A stretch of 64,000 bases of DNA from Hemicordylus capensis. Its lineage: Eukaryota; Chordata; Lepidosauria; Squamata; Cordylidae. The notes beneath the pieces were generated by a model. It was not told where the DNA came from. It saw only the letters and a program-made list of their open reading frames with translations, and searched no databases. The stretch covers positions 4,912,001-4,976,000 of the forward strand of contig NC_069671.1 of assembly GCF_027244095.1 (NCBI RefSeq), given 5' to 3'. The stretch's first letter is position 1, and each line of letters opens with the position of its first letter. Below, one piece after another: positions 36,452-48,400 of the stretch. Both the position numbers and the translations under genes were made by a program.

Positions 36452-36680
36452 CTGCTAACTGAGCCAAGAGGAGCCTTTTTAAAGTGGTGGTTTTCTTGGG
36501 GGTGGGGGAGCAACTGGTCCTCTCCATCCCTTGCACAGCATCCCTGCAGTGGTGACTTTCTTTCTTTCTGTGAGCCCTTTGGGGACAGGGAGCCATTGTA
36601 TCTGTTTTTTTAATTATTTTTCTCTGTGTAAACTGCTTTGGGAACTTCAGTTGAAAAGCGGTATGTATAAATGTTCATAG
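36452..36680 (+). mobile_element. Family A retroposon copy
   Basis: From CTGCTAACTGAGCCAAGAGG through GTGAGCCCTTTGGGGACAGG to GAAAAGCGGTATG. Confidence 0.7.
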
Positions 36681-36766
36681 TAGAAGAAGAAGGGAACCCC
36701 TCTCTTGGTCCCTTCCTCAGGTGTCCTTGGTGTTGTAGAAATGCCCCCCACATCAGTTTTCCCTCT

Positions 36767-36875
36767 AACAGGGATTCCCAGATGTTGTTGACTACCAGTC
36801 CCAGAATCCCCAGCTGCAATGGCTTTTGCTTGCGGATTCTGGGAGTTGTAGTCTACAACACGTAGGAATCCCTGT
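36767..36875. mobile_element. Palindromic MITE, diverged
   Basis: ACAGGGATTCCCAGATGTTG and its near complement CACGTAGGAATCCCTGT flank TCTGGGAGTTGTAGTC, like the 38084-38221 family. Confidence 0.65.
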
Positions 36876-36889
36876 TAGACTGCCCCCCA

Positions 36890-37070
36890 TATAGGCACAT
36901 TGGAAGCTGCTTTCTACTGAGTTGGACCATCGGTCTGTATAGCTCAGTATTGTCTGCTCAGACAGGCAATGGTTCTCCAGGGTTTTAGATAGGGGTCTTT
37001 CCCAGTCCTGCCCAGGGATTGAAATGGGGAGTATCTGCGTGAAAACCAGACGCTGTATGAAGCTGTCCCT
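36890..37070 (-). mobile_element. SINE, relative of the 5S-derived family
   Basis: GGAAGCTGCTTTCTACTGAG, TCAGTATTGTCTGCTCAGAC and GGTCTTTCCCAGTCCTGCC mark a diverged reverse copy. Confidence 0.6.
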
Positions 37071-37213
37071 GGAGATATGTGTTTGGGGCAGGTCAGTAGC
37101 AAGGAGGGGAGCCTGATCCTGTACAAAGTGGTGGCTTAGTAGGAAGTTTAGTGCTGAGAGATCTTTCTGCTGTCCCCAGTTGGATACCAATATATATATT
37201 TTCTTTCTTTCTA

Positions 37214-37371
37214 GTATGATTCATTGACTGGAAAAGTTTCACCTGCTGCAGTTGCTAAAGGCACAGAAGCAATATCGGAACAAGCATGTTGGCAATCCTC
37301 ATTAATAAACCTTCTCCTTAATGGACATGTTTGTAAAATACAGAGGCTGGAAATCAAGGACTGCTTCTGAC
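37214..37371 (+). other. Exon-like open stretch, unassigned
   Basis: After a strong acceptor (TTTCTTTCTTTCTAG) an open frame of about 51 codons begins YDSLTGKVSPAAVAKGTEA and ends EIKDCF before TGA. The composition looks protein-like, but I recognise no family and no partner exon. It may be a TOP3B 5' UTR exon or chance. Confidence 0.25.
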
Positions 37372-38083
37372 ATGGTGCAACCATATGTATGTTTACTCAG
37401 AAGTAAGTCCCATTTTGTGCAATAGGCCTTACTGCCATGTAAATGTGTGTAGGATTGCAGTCTCTTTTGGAGCTTTTTTAGCTTAATATATATAAACTTG
37501 ATTTGTTCCAACCTCTGCTCTTCATCGAATATATTTCCATCCAATGCCACAAAGTAAACCCTGCATAAAGTGGAATGAAGCTTGTCCTTTATTTTTGAAA
37601 TTAAATCTTAGGTGGAAGATACTTGACATCACTCCCAGGGAGGAAAGAATGGTTTTCAAAGATTGCTGTGGTCTTTGCATCAATCTCTGATCATAAGGAT
37701 GTCTATGCAGAAAAATTCATGTTCAGTTGGAAAGGGGTTCATATTTCTCTTATTTTGGGGAAACGTCTAGCAATATCTGTGTAAATTACGTCCCTCTGTC
37801 TCACTATCAAGGAAAATAAATAATTTCTCAGTGGTACTGTATTCCTATTGCTTTTTTAAAAAGATTTAAAAAAAAAGATGATGTATTCATGATGAAGATG
37901 TAAATCTGATTTTAGACAAATTTAATGAGGATGTGACCAAATTAAGAAGTTTTGGAAAGTAGTGGGAAAGCTTATCCAAGAATGTTTGAAGAGAAGAGTT
38001 TGCTTTACTTATCAAATTGGTTCTTACTAAGTGCATTAAGGGTAGTTGGTGATTATGTCAACTTAGTGACTAATATCCTAACT

Positions 38084-38221
38084 CAGGCTTCCCCAAACTG
38101 TGGCCCTCCAGATGTTGCTGAACTACAACTCCCAGCATACCCAGCCACAATAAATTGTGGCTAGGGATGCTGGGAGTTGTAGTTCAGCAACATCTGGAGG
38201 GCCGCAGTTTGAGGAAGCCTG
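38084..38221. mobile_element. hAT-type MITE, near-perfect palindrome, 8-bp target duplication
   Basis: Arms from CAGGCTTCCCCAAACTGTGG mirror TTTGAGGAAGCCTG around a short TAAA centre. TCCTAACT is duplicated exactly at 38076-38083 and 38222-38229. Confidence 0.92.
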
Positions 38222-38417
38222 TCCTAACTGCAAGAATGCTAATTGGGAAAACTGGAAGTGCAGCAAAACTTCTCTGTTGAGGAAACTTCTCTCTGCTTGA
38301 AAAGAGTCTGAAACGTAATGATTATTCATAATCTGTCAGCAATTGACTGACAAGCTGGGAGAACAAATGCAATTCAAGTATTTTTTAAATACTTTTTTGT
38401 TTCCTTGTTATGATTAG

Positions 38418-38835
38418 TGCTTGTTAGGGATGTGGATAAACCGGCAGGGAGAAAGGGGGATACCTTTAAGGGTGGGGAAGGGTGCTCTTATCCTCCCTGC
38501 TGTGTTTCCCCTGCCGGCGCTGCACTTTAAAAGGGTCCAGTGGGGCAGCAGCGTACCTCTCTGCTGCCTCATTGCCTTGTAGGATCGGAAGTGACCAGAA
38601 GTACCCGATGTGCATGTGAGTGAGTGTGGCGTGCGCATGCCCGACGTGCTGCATTGGGGCGGCAGGGGGGGACTCTGCTGTTCCGCTGGACCCTTTTAAA
38701 GTCCAGCACTGGGGGAGGAAACATGGCGGGAAGGGGAAGAGCAGCCTCCCCCTCCCTTAAAGGTATCCCCCCACCGCCTTCGATCTGGCTGAACCACCTG
38801 TCTTTTGAACCTGTCCGGAGGCCCGTAAAAGTTAA
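38418..38835. mobile_element. GC-rich palindromic MITE, larger hAT-like type
   Basis: It starts TTAGGGATGTGGATAAACC. Internal inverted blocks (CTTTAAAAGGGTCCAGTG with CGCTGGACCCTTTTAAAG) mirror around a GC-rich centre. Organisation is like the element at 40796-41298, but the right end is diverged. Confidence 0.7.
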
Positions 38836-39473
38836 TTTGTCACTAGAATAACAGGTTTACGCAGAATAAATGCTCAAGTTTTGTATTTGTTATAGGTACT
38901 CAAATTAATATCGTAAGGTTTTGTTTGCTTTGATCTTTGGGTCTTGTGAAGTAGTAATTTAAGTAATCTTCAAGTTTTTAGATCTTGCCTTCTGAGTGTG
39001 TGTGTTTTTTGTGTGTGTGTTTTATATACATTTGGATGTATTTTGTCATCCAGACTTGTTCCAGATATAGACAATAAACCAGACTGTGTTACAAAACCTA
39101 TCCCAAAGAGAATAAACAAGAAAAATGCAGACCCACCAGACACAATTTGAAAGGCTGAAAGTCAGTTATAATACTTCACAAAACCTAAGGTTGAAAGTAA
39201 GCATGCTTTATTTATAAAACAAGCTGAAAAAACTATATATAATTTAAAAATTGTATAGACAAAACAATTAACTTCTACAGGCTGTGTTTTGTGACTCTGT
39301 GAATACTGGTTAATTTCCATGTACTTGTGAAATAAATATATCCAGAGGGCAAATATTTATATTAGGTAATCAACAACAGCCTGATTTTACCATTACTTCT
39401 TCTTTTTTTAAAAGGTTGAAACAAGCCAGAATTTTCTTAAGGTTTGAAGGCTCCTTTCACTACCAAGCAGAAG

Positions 39474-42400
39474 ATGAGGACGGTTCTTATGGTAGCAGAG
39501 AAGCCATCCCTGGCTCAGTCTATAGCCAAAATCCTTTCCAGAGGTAGGGAGAAAAGCACCCTTGTTCTCTTTATTCATCTTGCTGGTCGCTTTTACCGTA
39601 TTTCTAAATAATACTATGTAAATGTAATAAATAAATAATAAATAAATAAATTTGGACTGCAGGCCCATTTACATGTACATGAAAATAAGTCTAATTAATT
39701 AATTTATATTTATTTATTAAAAGATTTAATATACCGCCCAGTCCACAGACTCAGGGTGGTGTACAAGGCAAGAACAGCATCTGAGATTTTTTTTAAAAAA
39801 GAGAGATTTAAAGGGCAAACACCTGGCGGAAAAGAAACATCTTCAATAAGATCTTAAAGGCTGAAAGGGAGGAGGCAGACCAAATTTGGGAGGGAAGAGA
39901 ATTCCAAAGTTAAGGGGCGGCAACAGAGAAAGCCCTTCTACGGGTCCTAGTACTATGGACCTCTCTGAGACCAGGGACTGAAAGAAGGGCAACCTGGGAA
40001 GATCTTAACAGGACGGGACAGAATTGGCCTAATTGAATTCAGTGATATATAATTCTGAGTTTACTGCAATTGCAAATACACCACTATCAAGCTGTATGCA
40101 GCATTGGTCATTGGGTTATTTCTGAGTAGACACACATTGGATTATGTTGTGTCATTCACCAGGCATTAAATCACCCAAGGTCTAATAATCCAAAGTCCCT
40201 TTGAATAACAGCCCCTGAAGAGTTGTTATTTGGCTTGAAGGAGGTGTGGCCCAGCATTTTTGTCCTAGCAAACATTTTGAGCGAATGGGTTCCAGTGTTG
40301 CTGGAGGTGTATCTGTCTAAAAGGATTCTCGCTGTCCCTTGCCTCTCAAAATTAAGAGGCAGAAAATATAATATGTGGAAGGCCTCTTAGTACCCGTTGT
40401 TGATGTGACTTCTTGTCATAGGAAACATGTCCTCTCGCAAAGGACTAAATGGGGCATGTTCAGTCCATGAGTACACAGGATCGTTCACTGGACAAAGCGC
40501 CCGCTTCAAGATGACATCTGTGTGTGGTCATGTGATGACGCTGGATTTTATAGGTATGTCTTCTGCAGAATATGGGCAGCTGTTTGGAACAATTGTGCTA
40601 CTCTCATTTAGGGACACAAAGGGGAAAAAATTGCTGCACAGTTTAGTGAAATGTTTAACCAGTTAAACTCTGGCATGTGCTGAACTGACAAAATCATAGG
40701 AACATAGGACGTTGCCATATACTGAGTCAGACCCGTGGTCCATCAAGCTCAGTTTTGTCTACACAGACTGGCAGCGGCAGTTCCAAGGTTGCAGGTAGGC
40801 ATGTGCACGAAAATCTTCGGCGCCGACAGGGGTAGCACTTTAAGGGCGGGGGAGGGTGTACTCACCCCTCCCGCCGCATTTCCCCCGCCGGTGCGCTGTT
40901 GATTTTAAGCCCCTCGGGGCGGCAGCGTTCCTCCCTGCCGCCCCGTTTCCCCTGTCAGCTGGAAGTGGCCGGAAGTCGCGAGCGTGCGTGCACCCATTGT
41001 GTGCGCGCACCCTTCTGCCATGTGCACGCGCACGCACGATGGGCGCATGTGCACTCGCAACTGCCGGCCACTTCCGGCCGACAAGGGAAACGGAGCGGCA
41101 GGGAGGAACGCTGCCGCCCCGAGGGGCTTAAAATCAACAGCGCGCCGGCGGGGGAAATGCGGTGGGAGGGGTGAGTGCACCCTCCCCCGCCCTTAAAGTG
41201 CTACCCCTGTCGGTGTTTCGGCGCCGAAACTGCCCCCAGGGCCAAAATGTTTCGGAGGCCTTCATAATGGCCTCCAAAATGTTTCGGGCACAAGCCTAGT
41301 TGCAGGCAGGAGTCTCTCTCTGTTTTATCTGGAGATACCTGGGAGGCAACATATAACCTTCTGCGTGCAGGTGCTCTCCCTATGCCCTGAGGGGAATATC
41401 TTACGGTGCTCATATGTAGTCTCCCATTCAGATGCGAACCAGGGTGGGCCCTGCTTAGCAAAGAGGACCATTCATGCTTGCCACCAGAAGACCAGCTCTC
41501 TTTCCAAGGTCAGCATCTCCCTGAAGGTCAGGATGCAGAACCAGATGTGGGATTTGTTTCAGAGCCTTCCTTGTTTCACAAGGATAATTTGTGAACAGTG
41601 AAATAGGATAGCACACTGTGACTTTGGACTCCGTGTACTAGCCAATAAAGTAGATTGCGATTCTTGTGTGATGACACTGTCTTGTTGTGTTTATTGCAAG
41701 GTGAACCACGATAATTTGATCTGCATTTAATTACCTTGCCCTTCCTAGGCAAATATAACAACTGGGATAAAGTGGACCCTGCTGAACTTTTTAGTAAAGC
41801 CCCTACAGAAAAGAAGGAAGCAAATCCTAAACTGAACATGGTGAAATTCTTACAGGTATACTGAAAAAATAAATTAAAGAAGCACATGCTGGTTTCGTGT
41901 TTATTTCATATTGTGATAACTTCGGTTTTAAGCTGTAAAGAACCTGGATTTTAACTACAAATAATCAGCCTGTTTGAAAGATGTTCAGCCTATCCTCCCT
42001 AATGTGCTGGTTTTCAATGTGAAGGGAGGCTGCATGTTATGGTTCTGTTTTTGTAAGGAAGCATTCGAACCTGCCTCCTGAAGTGGTATAGTCCAGAAAA
42101 GGTCTTGCTATTTCATCCTGGTGACTGTAGAAGAACTATGGAAGAAAAATACATTTACATGGAAAGAAATAGGTACATGCCTGCTTTTCAGTTAATGGAG
42201 CATGTCTGTTCTATTTTAGGTGGAAGGGAGAGGCTGTGATGATATTGTTCTGTGGTTGGATTGTGACAAGGAAGGCGAAAACATCTGCTTTGAGGTACGA
42301 TTCCTGTGGATTTTATATTTAACAACTTGATTTTAGTTGGTTAGAGTGTTTGTTGGAATGCAGTTGGTTGCATTTTAGCTGGTTAGTGCATTGGTGCCTT

Positions 42401-45400
42401 TAAAACACATTGAGCCCTTTCTCCCGATTGGAAGAAAGGGCTCAAAAGCGAGGAAGCCTCGAAATGCTTACCTCCCTCGCAGATGATCTCCCTGATGTTG
42501 CTGGGTGACAGATCTCCTGCCCAGATGACTGCTGGCTGCTCCCAGAAGCATGGAGGTTCGGGGGACCTGGAGGTGCCTGGAACTCCCATCATGCACTGCG
42601 CGAGTGCACGGTGCATTATGGGGAACCTCCCAACGCAGGCTGGGAGGCTACTCGTGTGTAGGTGCTGCACCAACACACCTCCAGGAGCCGCCTCGCTCTT
42701 GGCGGGTCACATGCGCAGCAAAGACCAGGTTTGGCTTTGCTGTGCATGCGAACAGCCTCGATATCTTTTAGATAATGAATGTTTTAATATTTTAATGCCT
42801 GAGTTTTCATGGGTTATAACTCACTTCCTCAGATGCTGGGTGAAAGTAAGGATGGTCAGTTTCAGGCAGGCAGTAACAAACTTTCCTTCTGCATTAGTAA
42901 AGTTAAGACTAAAAGGTGCTGCCTTGCTCTTTTTTGGATGTGTGTGACTGACTAGTGCGGCGTTTCACATTTATTTATACGTTACCTAGTTGCACTTTTT
43001 ACAACTATCCTGTAGGGATTCTTGGCATTCTTGTACACATATTATAGATGGATGACAGAGGCTGAGAGAGAGTAACTTGCCTAAGGCAACTTCATGAATC
43101 CTTGGCAGAGATGAGATTTGGACCAGGGGCTTCTTCATTCATAATACAGCCTCATGACAATTGTAGACACAACCAACTATTTTTCTAGAAACGTTGGTTT
43201 AGTGTAGCAGTCTAATGAAGTTTTTGTGAAAGTTAGCCAACGCTGAAACAGGTAAATGCGTACAAGGTCATGTTTTGAACTCTACTTTTCTCCAGGCCTG
43301 AAAGCCAGGTGTAGAAAAGAACATCTCACATTCCTAGTTACAACCTGACCTCCTCATTTCTCAAACACCTTTTCCATGAGCTAATGTAGCATTTTAAAAG
43401 AGATCCTCAATCCAATTCGTGTCATTTTCATCACAGGAAAAGAATCTCTGTGTTCTGTGTGTGGTCTGTCTGGAACGTTTTGTGCAGAAATTCCATTGAA
43501 CCTCTGAGAAGTGTGCCACTTTGCGGTTTTCTCAGCTCCCATATTTCCACAAGGCTTGGGCAGAAGATGCTCCTTGTGGCTTGCCCCCTCTCTGTTCATT
43601 TCTACTTGACTGGGGTTGGTATATGTGTGCTTATACTGACTTTCTTTGGGTGTTTTCTGTTGAGGTTCTGGATGCTGTTGCTCCTGTGATGAATAAGCCT
43701 CGTGGCAGTGAAAAGACGGTGTACAGAGCCAAGTTCAGCTCCATTACGGACACAGACATCTGCAATGCCATGAACCACTTAGGAGAGCCCAACCACAACG
43801 AGGCTTTGTCAGTGGATGCCCGGCAGGAGCTGGATCTCAGAATTGGCTGTGCATTTACAAGGTATCCCCACAGCCTTCCTTTGCTTAAGCCAATAACTGT
43901 CTTTCTGCCCTGGTGTGTTCTTCCTTGGTATTGGCTGGAAACTGGTCCAGGTGTTACACTTGCCACAGAGACTGGCAAGTTTTTATCTTCCCCCAACCAT
44001 ATTCTTTGGTAGGTGTTTGGTGGTAGGAGGGGAATATGGAAATTCAGGACATGATGACCACAAACTCACACTCTGAATGCATGCGCATGCACACACTGCC
44101 TTGATACTGCTGCCCAGGACAAAAAACTCATTCCGCACACAGATGAAAAAAATCCGAGAGAACACTGTTGCCTCTGTGTAAGCAGATTTAGGCAGTAGAG
44201 TTCAGACTGCACCGCTTCAGACAACTAGCCCCTTCCCAGACAGCGATTTTACTTTGCTTCACAACGGAAGGGCAGGTGTGCATTCACATATCGTCCAGAT
44301 TTATGTCAGAGTCCCCACGAGCTATCGGGGAGCACTCCATACACGATTCGGGTTTTTCATTGTGCCCTGGCGCTTAGCCTGATTTATGTCCGGGGTAAAA
44401 ATAATCCACTTGATGCGTCTGTTTGGGGGCGGGGGCAAGTTTGAAATACCCGATATGCCCCGTAACACGCAGTACTTCACCCCTCCTAATCCCCGCAGTA
44501 AAGCCTGCTGTTTGGCGAAAGCTCCTCGTGAGGGGTACCACATTTAAGTGCTCCTCCACCTGAAAGCTTCCTGCAGGCAGGAAGCTAGCATTTCCCGTTT
44601 CGGCCCAGCCCCCTGCCCCATCTGGTTTTCTGTTTGCAGGGCCTTTGAAACATGTGATCCCTCACCTATCGTCAGAAGTCGTCTGGGACAATAAAAGCCT
44701 CTTTCACCTGCAGCGCTTTTACTGCCCCGCCATTCCTCCACCTTGCTTTGCATAGAGTGTCGGTCAGGCTTGCGAGATTGTCGAAGCATTGTACAAGAGC
44801 ATTGCGCAGTCAGGAAACTGCACGCCTTTGTTATTCTGCCTGAAATTCTAGCAGTCTAGCCCCGGCTCTCTTCTGGCAGTCTTTTGTAGCAGCTTTTGAT
44901 AACTTCAGTCTCGGTAATTTTTTGTTTGAAATGATAAGACTGGTCATTGACCTCCTATGGGAAGTTCTACAAACAAGGATGACTATGTCATCCGCAAATT
45001 CCCCCCAAGTAGTTGTATGTTTGGGAAACTCATGTTACGGATCACGATTTTTATGCCGTTATGTGGAAATCCATTGATATTTAAAGTAGATTATCGTGTT
45101 CTTTTTTTCTCTTTTCAAATTCAATTTTTATTAATTTTAACAATAATAATATTGTCATTGGTTACAAATAGACAGAAGTGGACTTCCCGCACACATCTCT
45201 TCGTGAATCATCAGCTATGAAGTTTACCCTTGCTATAATAATAGTTCAAAACATAAATTTAAACCCTTACAAACACAGCTAATCTACCCAACCTGCAGTT
45301 TTTTACTAAATTTCGAACCCTGCTGTAAAGTCCATAGTAGGAAAATAGTTCTTTAGATACAACAAGAATGGTTTCCAATCTTCTTTGAAGCATTCCAAAT

Positions 45401-48400
45401 TTTGGTCTCTTATTAGTGTTGTAAGTTTTGCCATCTCCACATATTCCAAAGATTATCGTGTTCTTTTAACACTTAAATTTGTGTTCTTTTTTTTAGGTTT
45501 CAGACAAAATACTTCCAAGGGAAGTATGGCAATTTAGACAGCTCACTCATTTCCTTTGGGCCTTGTCAAACTCCAACACTGGGATTTTGTGTGGAGCGAC
45601 ATGATAAAATCCAGTCTTTCAAGCCTGAAACCTACTGGGTGCTACAAGCTAAGGTTCGCTATAGTCACCATTCTGTCTCCTTAGGCATCTTATCGTTACT
45701 AGCGAAAACAATTTCTCTTTAGTCCAGGTTTCAGAATCTATTCGGTAGTCTGCGAATAAGCTTTCATGGAACGGGCTTTGAGTTACCCTAAGCCAGGTCT
45801 GCATGTCTTCGGCTGCTGTAGCTGTTCTACTACAACTCCCTTCCTCAGCCACAGTGGCCAGTAGGGCTGATGGGAGTTGTAGTCCAACATCTGCTGGAGT
45901 GTCCATGTTGTTCACTCTGGAGCTGGATAACGACAAGAGAAGGGCCAAAGGATTACAGTAGCCACAGGCTGATGCTCATCTAATGATGACTTTTTGACTA
46001 ATGCCTCCAGACAGTGATAACGATTTACTGGTGCAGGCTGGAATGGAAACTAGGTTGCTTTTCAAATGCACATGGTTATGACTCCTTCCCTGTGTTCAGC
46101 AGTGATAGATTTTTTTTTTAAATCTAGAATTGTAATAAGCCAGTCTCAATGCAGTGATTTAATATAATTATGAGTGGATTTTTGACTTAAGAGAATTAGT
46201 TCAATGCAGCCGCATCATTGACCACAAATAGTGAATCTTCCTTTCACTAGTAAAAAGGTTGTGCATACAGAACTGTGTTTGGGTGACTGACATGTCACTT
46301 CATGTTGAGAACACTAAAATATGCAGTTGCAGTGATTCAGTTGGGCGGCCCAGCAAAGACAGAATAGGTTATTACTGGAGAGGAATTGAAGATTCTTCAA
46401 TTCTTGAAGAAAAAGGAGAGCTGGTCTTGTGGCAGCAAGCATGACTTGTCCCCTTAGCTAAGCAGGGTCTGCCCTGCTTGCATATGAATGGGAGACTTGA
46501 TGTGTGAGCACTTTAAGATATTCCCTTCAGGGGGTGGAGCTGCTCTGGGAAGAGCATCTAGGTTCCAAGTTCCCTCCCTGGCTTCTTCAAGATAGGGCTG
46601 AGAGAGATTCCTACCTGCAACTTTGGAGAAGCCACTGCCCATCGGTGAAGACAATACTGAGCTAGATGGACCTATGGTCTGACTCGGTATATGGCAGCTC
46701 CCTATGTTCCCAAGATACTCTTCCTTTTCTGGGTTATAGCCTTAAAAAGTTAGTTGTGACTAAGCACCACTGAAATCAATGAGACATGTTAGTCATGACT
46801 AATTTAAGTCCCATTAATTTCAGTGGGACTTCTGAATCCCAACTCCCTTGTGATGAAGCCCACGGTATTCTTTCCTCCTCCAAGGTTAACCATGAAAAAG
46901 AGAGTTCTTTGACTCTGGACTGGGACAGAGTGAGGGTGTTTGACAGAGAGATTGCTCAGATGTTCCTAAACATAACAAAGGTGACAAAGGAAGCAAAGGT
47001 AAGAATACAGAATTGTGAAATCTGGACTGGATTCCTCTTTACAAATCCCTGATATTGCAATGCTAAATGTAAGCACCCCCAGGGTGTCACTAGGGGGTGG
47101 CCCATGGGGCACAGGCCCCGAATCTCCTCAGCCATCTCCTGCCTCCGTGACCTCTTCCAGAAAGGACCTCGCCCTCTGCTGTTTCCGCCTTCAGATGTGT
47201 TGTATTCCAGACTTTAAAAACATGAGATTATTCTTGGGAGGTCTGATTGAGATTAATAATCAAAAAGGTGGTTGTGGGCCTGGACCCTGGATCTTTTAAG
47301 TACCTAGCAACACCCCTAGCAGTAGTTATGCTGTATAGAGCCTTGGCTGCAGAGGAAGGAAATAATAGAAATTCCAGCCATTCCGTGGCTCCGCTTGTTG
47401 GGTATCCTAAAGGTAAAGATAAAAATGTGTCAGCTCCTGGCGCCCACAGAGCCCTGTGGTTGTCTTTGGTAGAATACAGGAGGAGCTGACCATTGCCTCC
47501 TCCCGCTCAGTGTGAGATGATGCCTTTCAGCATCCTTCTATATTGCTGCTGCCTGATATAGGTACCAGCGGGGATTTGAACTGTCAGCCTCTGGCTCGCT
47601 AATCAAGTCATTTCCCCGCTGTGCCATTAGGTGGCTTTGGGTATCCTACACTAAATGTAATCAGAGCTTTTTAAAGGGAAGTTTTCTCTTGTAGGTCGAA
47701 TCTGTAAGTAAGAAGGAGAAGGCTAAGCAAAGACCTCTGGCTCTGAATACTATGGAAATGCTAAGAGTTGGCAGCGCTGCTTTGGGTAAGCATGTAGCAT
47801 ACCACACTTCAAAGGTGTGTCTTGGAAACGTTTTGGAACTCCAGATGACAGAGAGTGCTGCAAAATACGAAGAGAATCATTAGTCATAAGCAAGGCCTCC
47901 AGAATTGCCGTCCCGTCCCTTGACAGCTCTTTTCCGTCTGGGTAGACTGACATTTATGTCCTAAATGGTGGAGTGGCTCCTCTTTTTCCCTCCTGGAGAG
48001 ACTGCAAAGAGGCTGAGATCCTGTGCAATGGCTTAAGCTCTATTGAATTGAGTGGGATTTACCTCTGAGTAAATACACAGAGGACCAGGCTGCAACACCA
48101 TCCCTTACTGACTCAGCGTTTTCCCAGGCATCTGCTGCTGCATTCATTGTGGGGAGCGTCACTACCACAAGAATAGTACAATATATATCTCCTCCTTCTA
48201 TCCTCTGTCCCTTTATTTTTGTGTTGGGTTTCTATCCTAAAAAGCAAATGAGAGGAAAAACAAAGGGTTTGTGTGTGATTGATCAAAGCCAGGGAAGGAA
48301 ATTAGACAAATCTTGGAAAAAGTTTAATTTCAGTGTAAATCCAAAAAAGGCACACCACTTTATTTGTAAACATGTAGTGGCTAAACCAATGCATAGTTTT

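Noticed and set aside
35947-36513. 188-codon minus-strand open frame over the TOP3B CpG island
   Set aside because: Same composition effect; it runs into a retroposon and matches no family.
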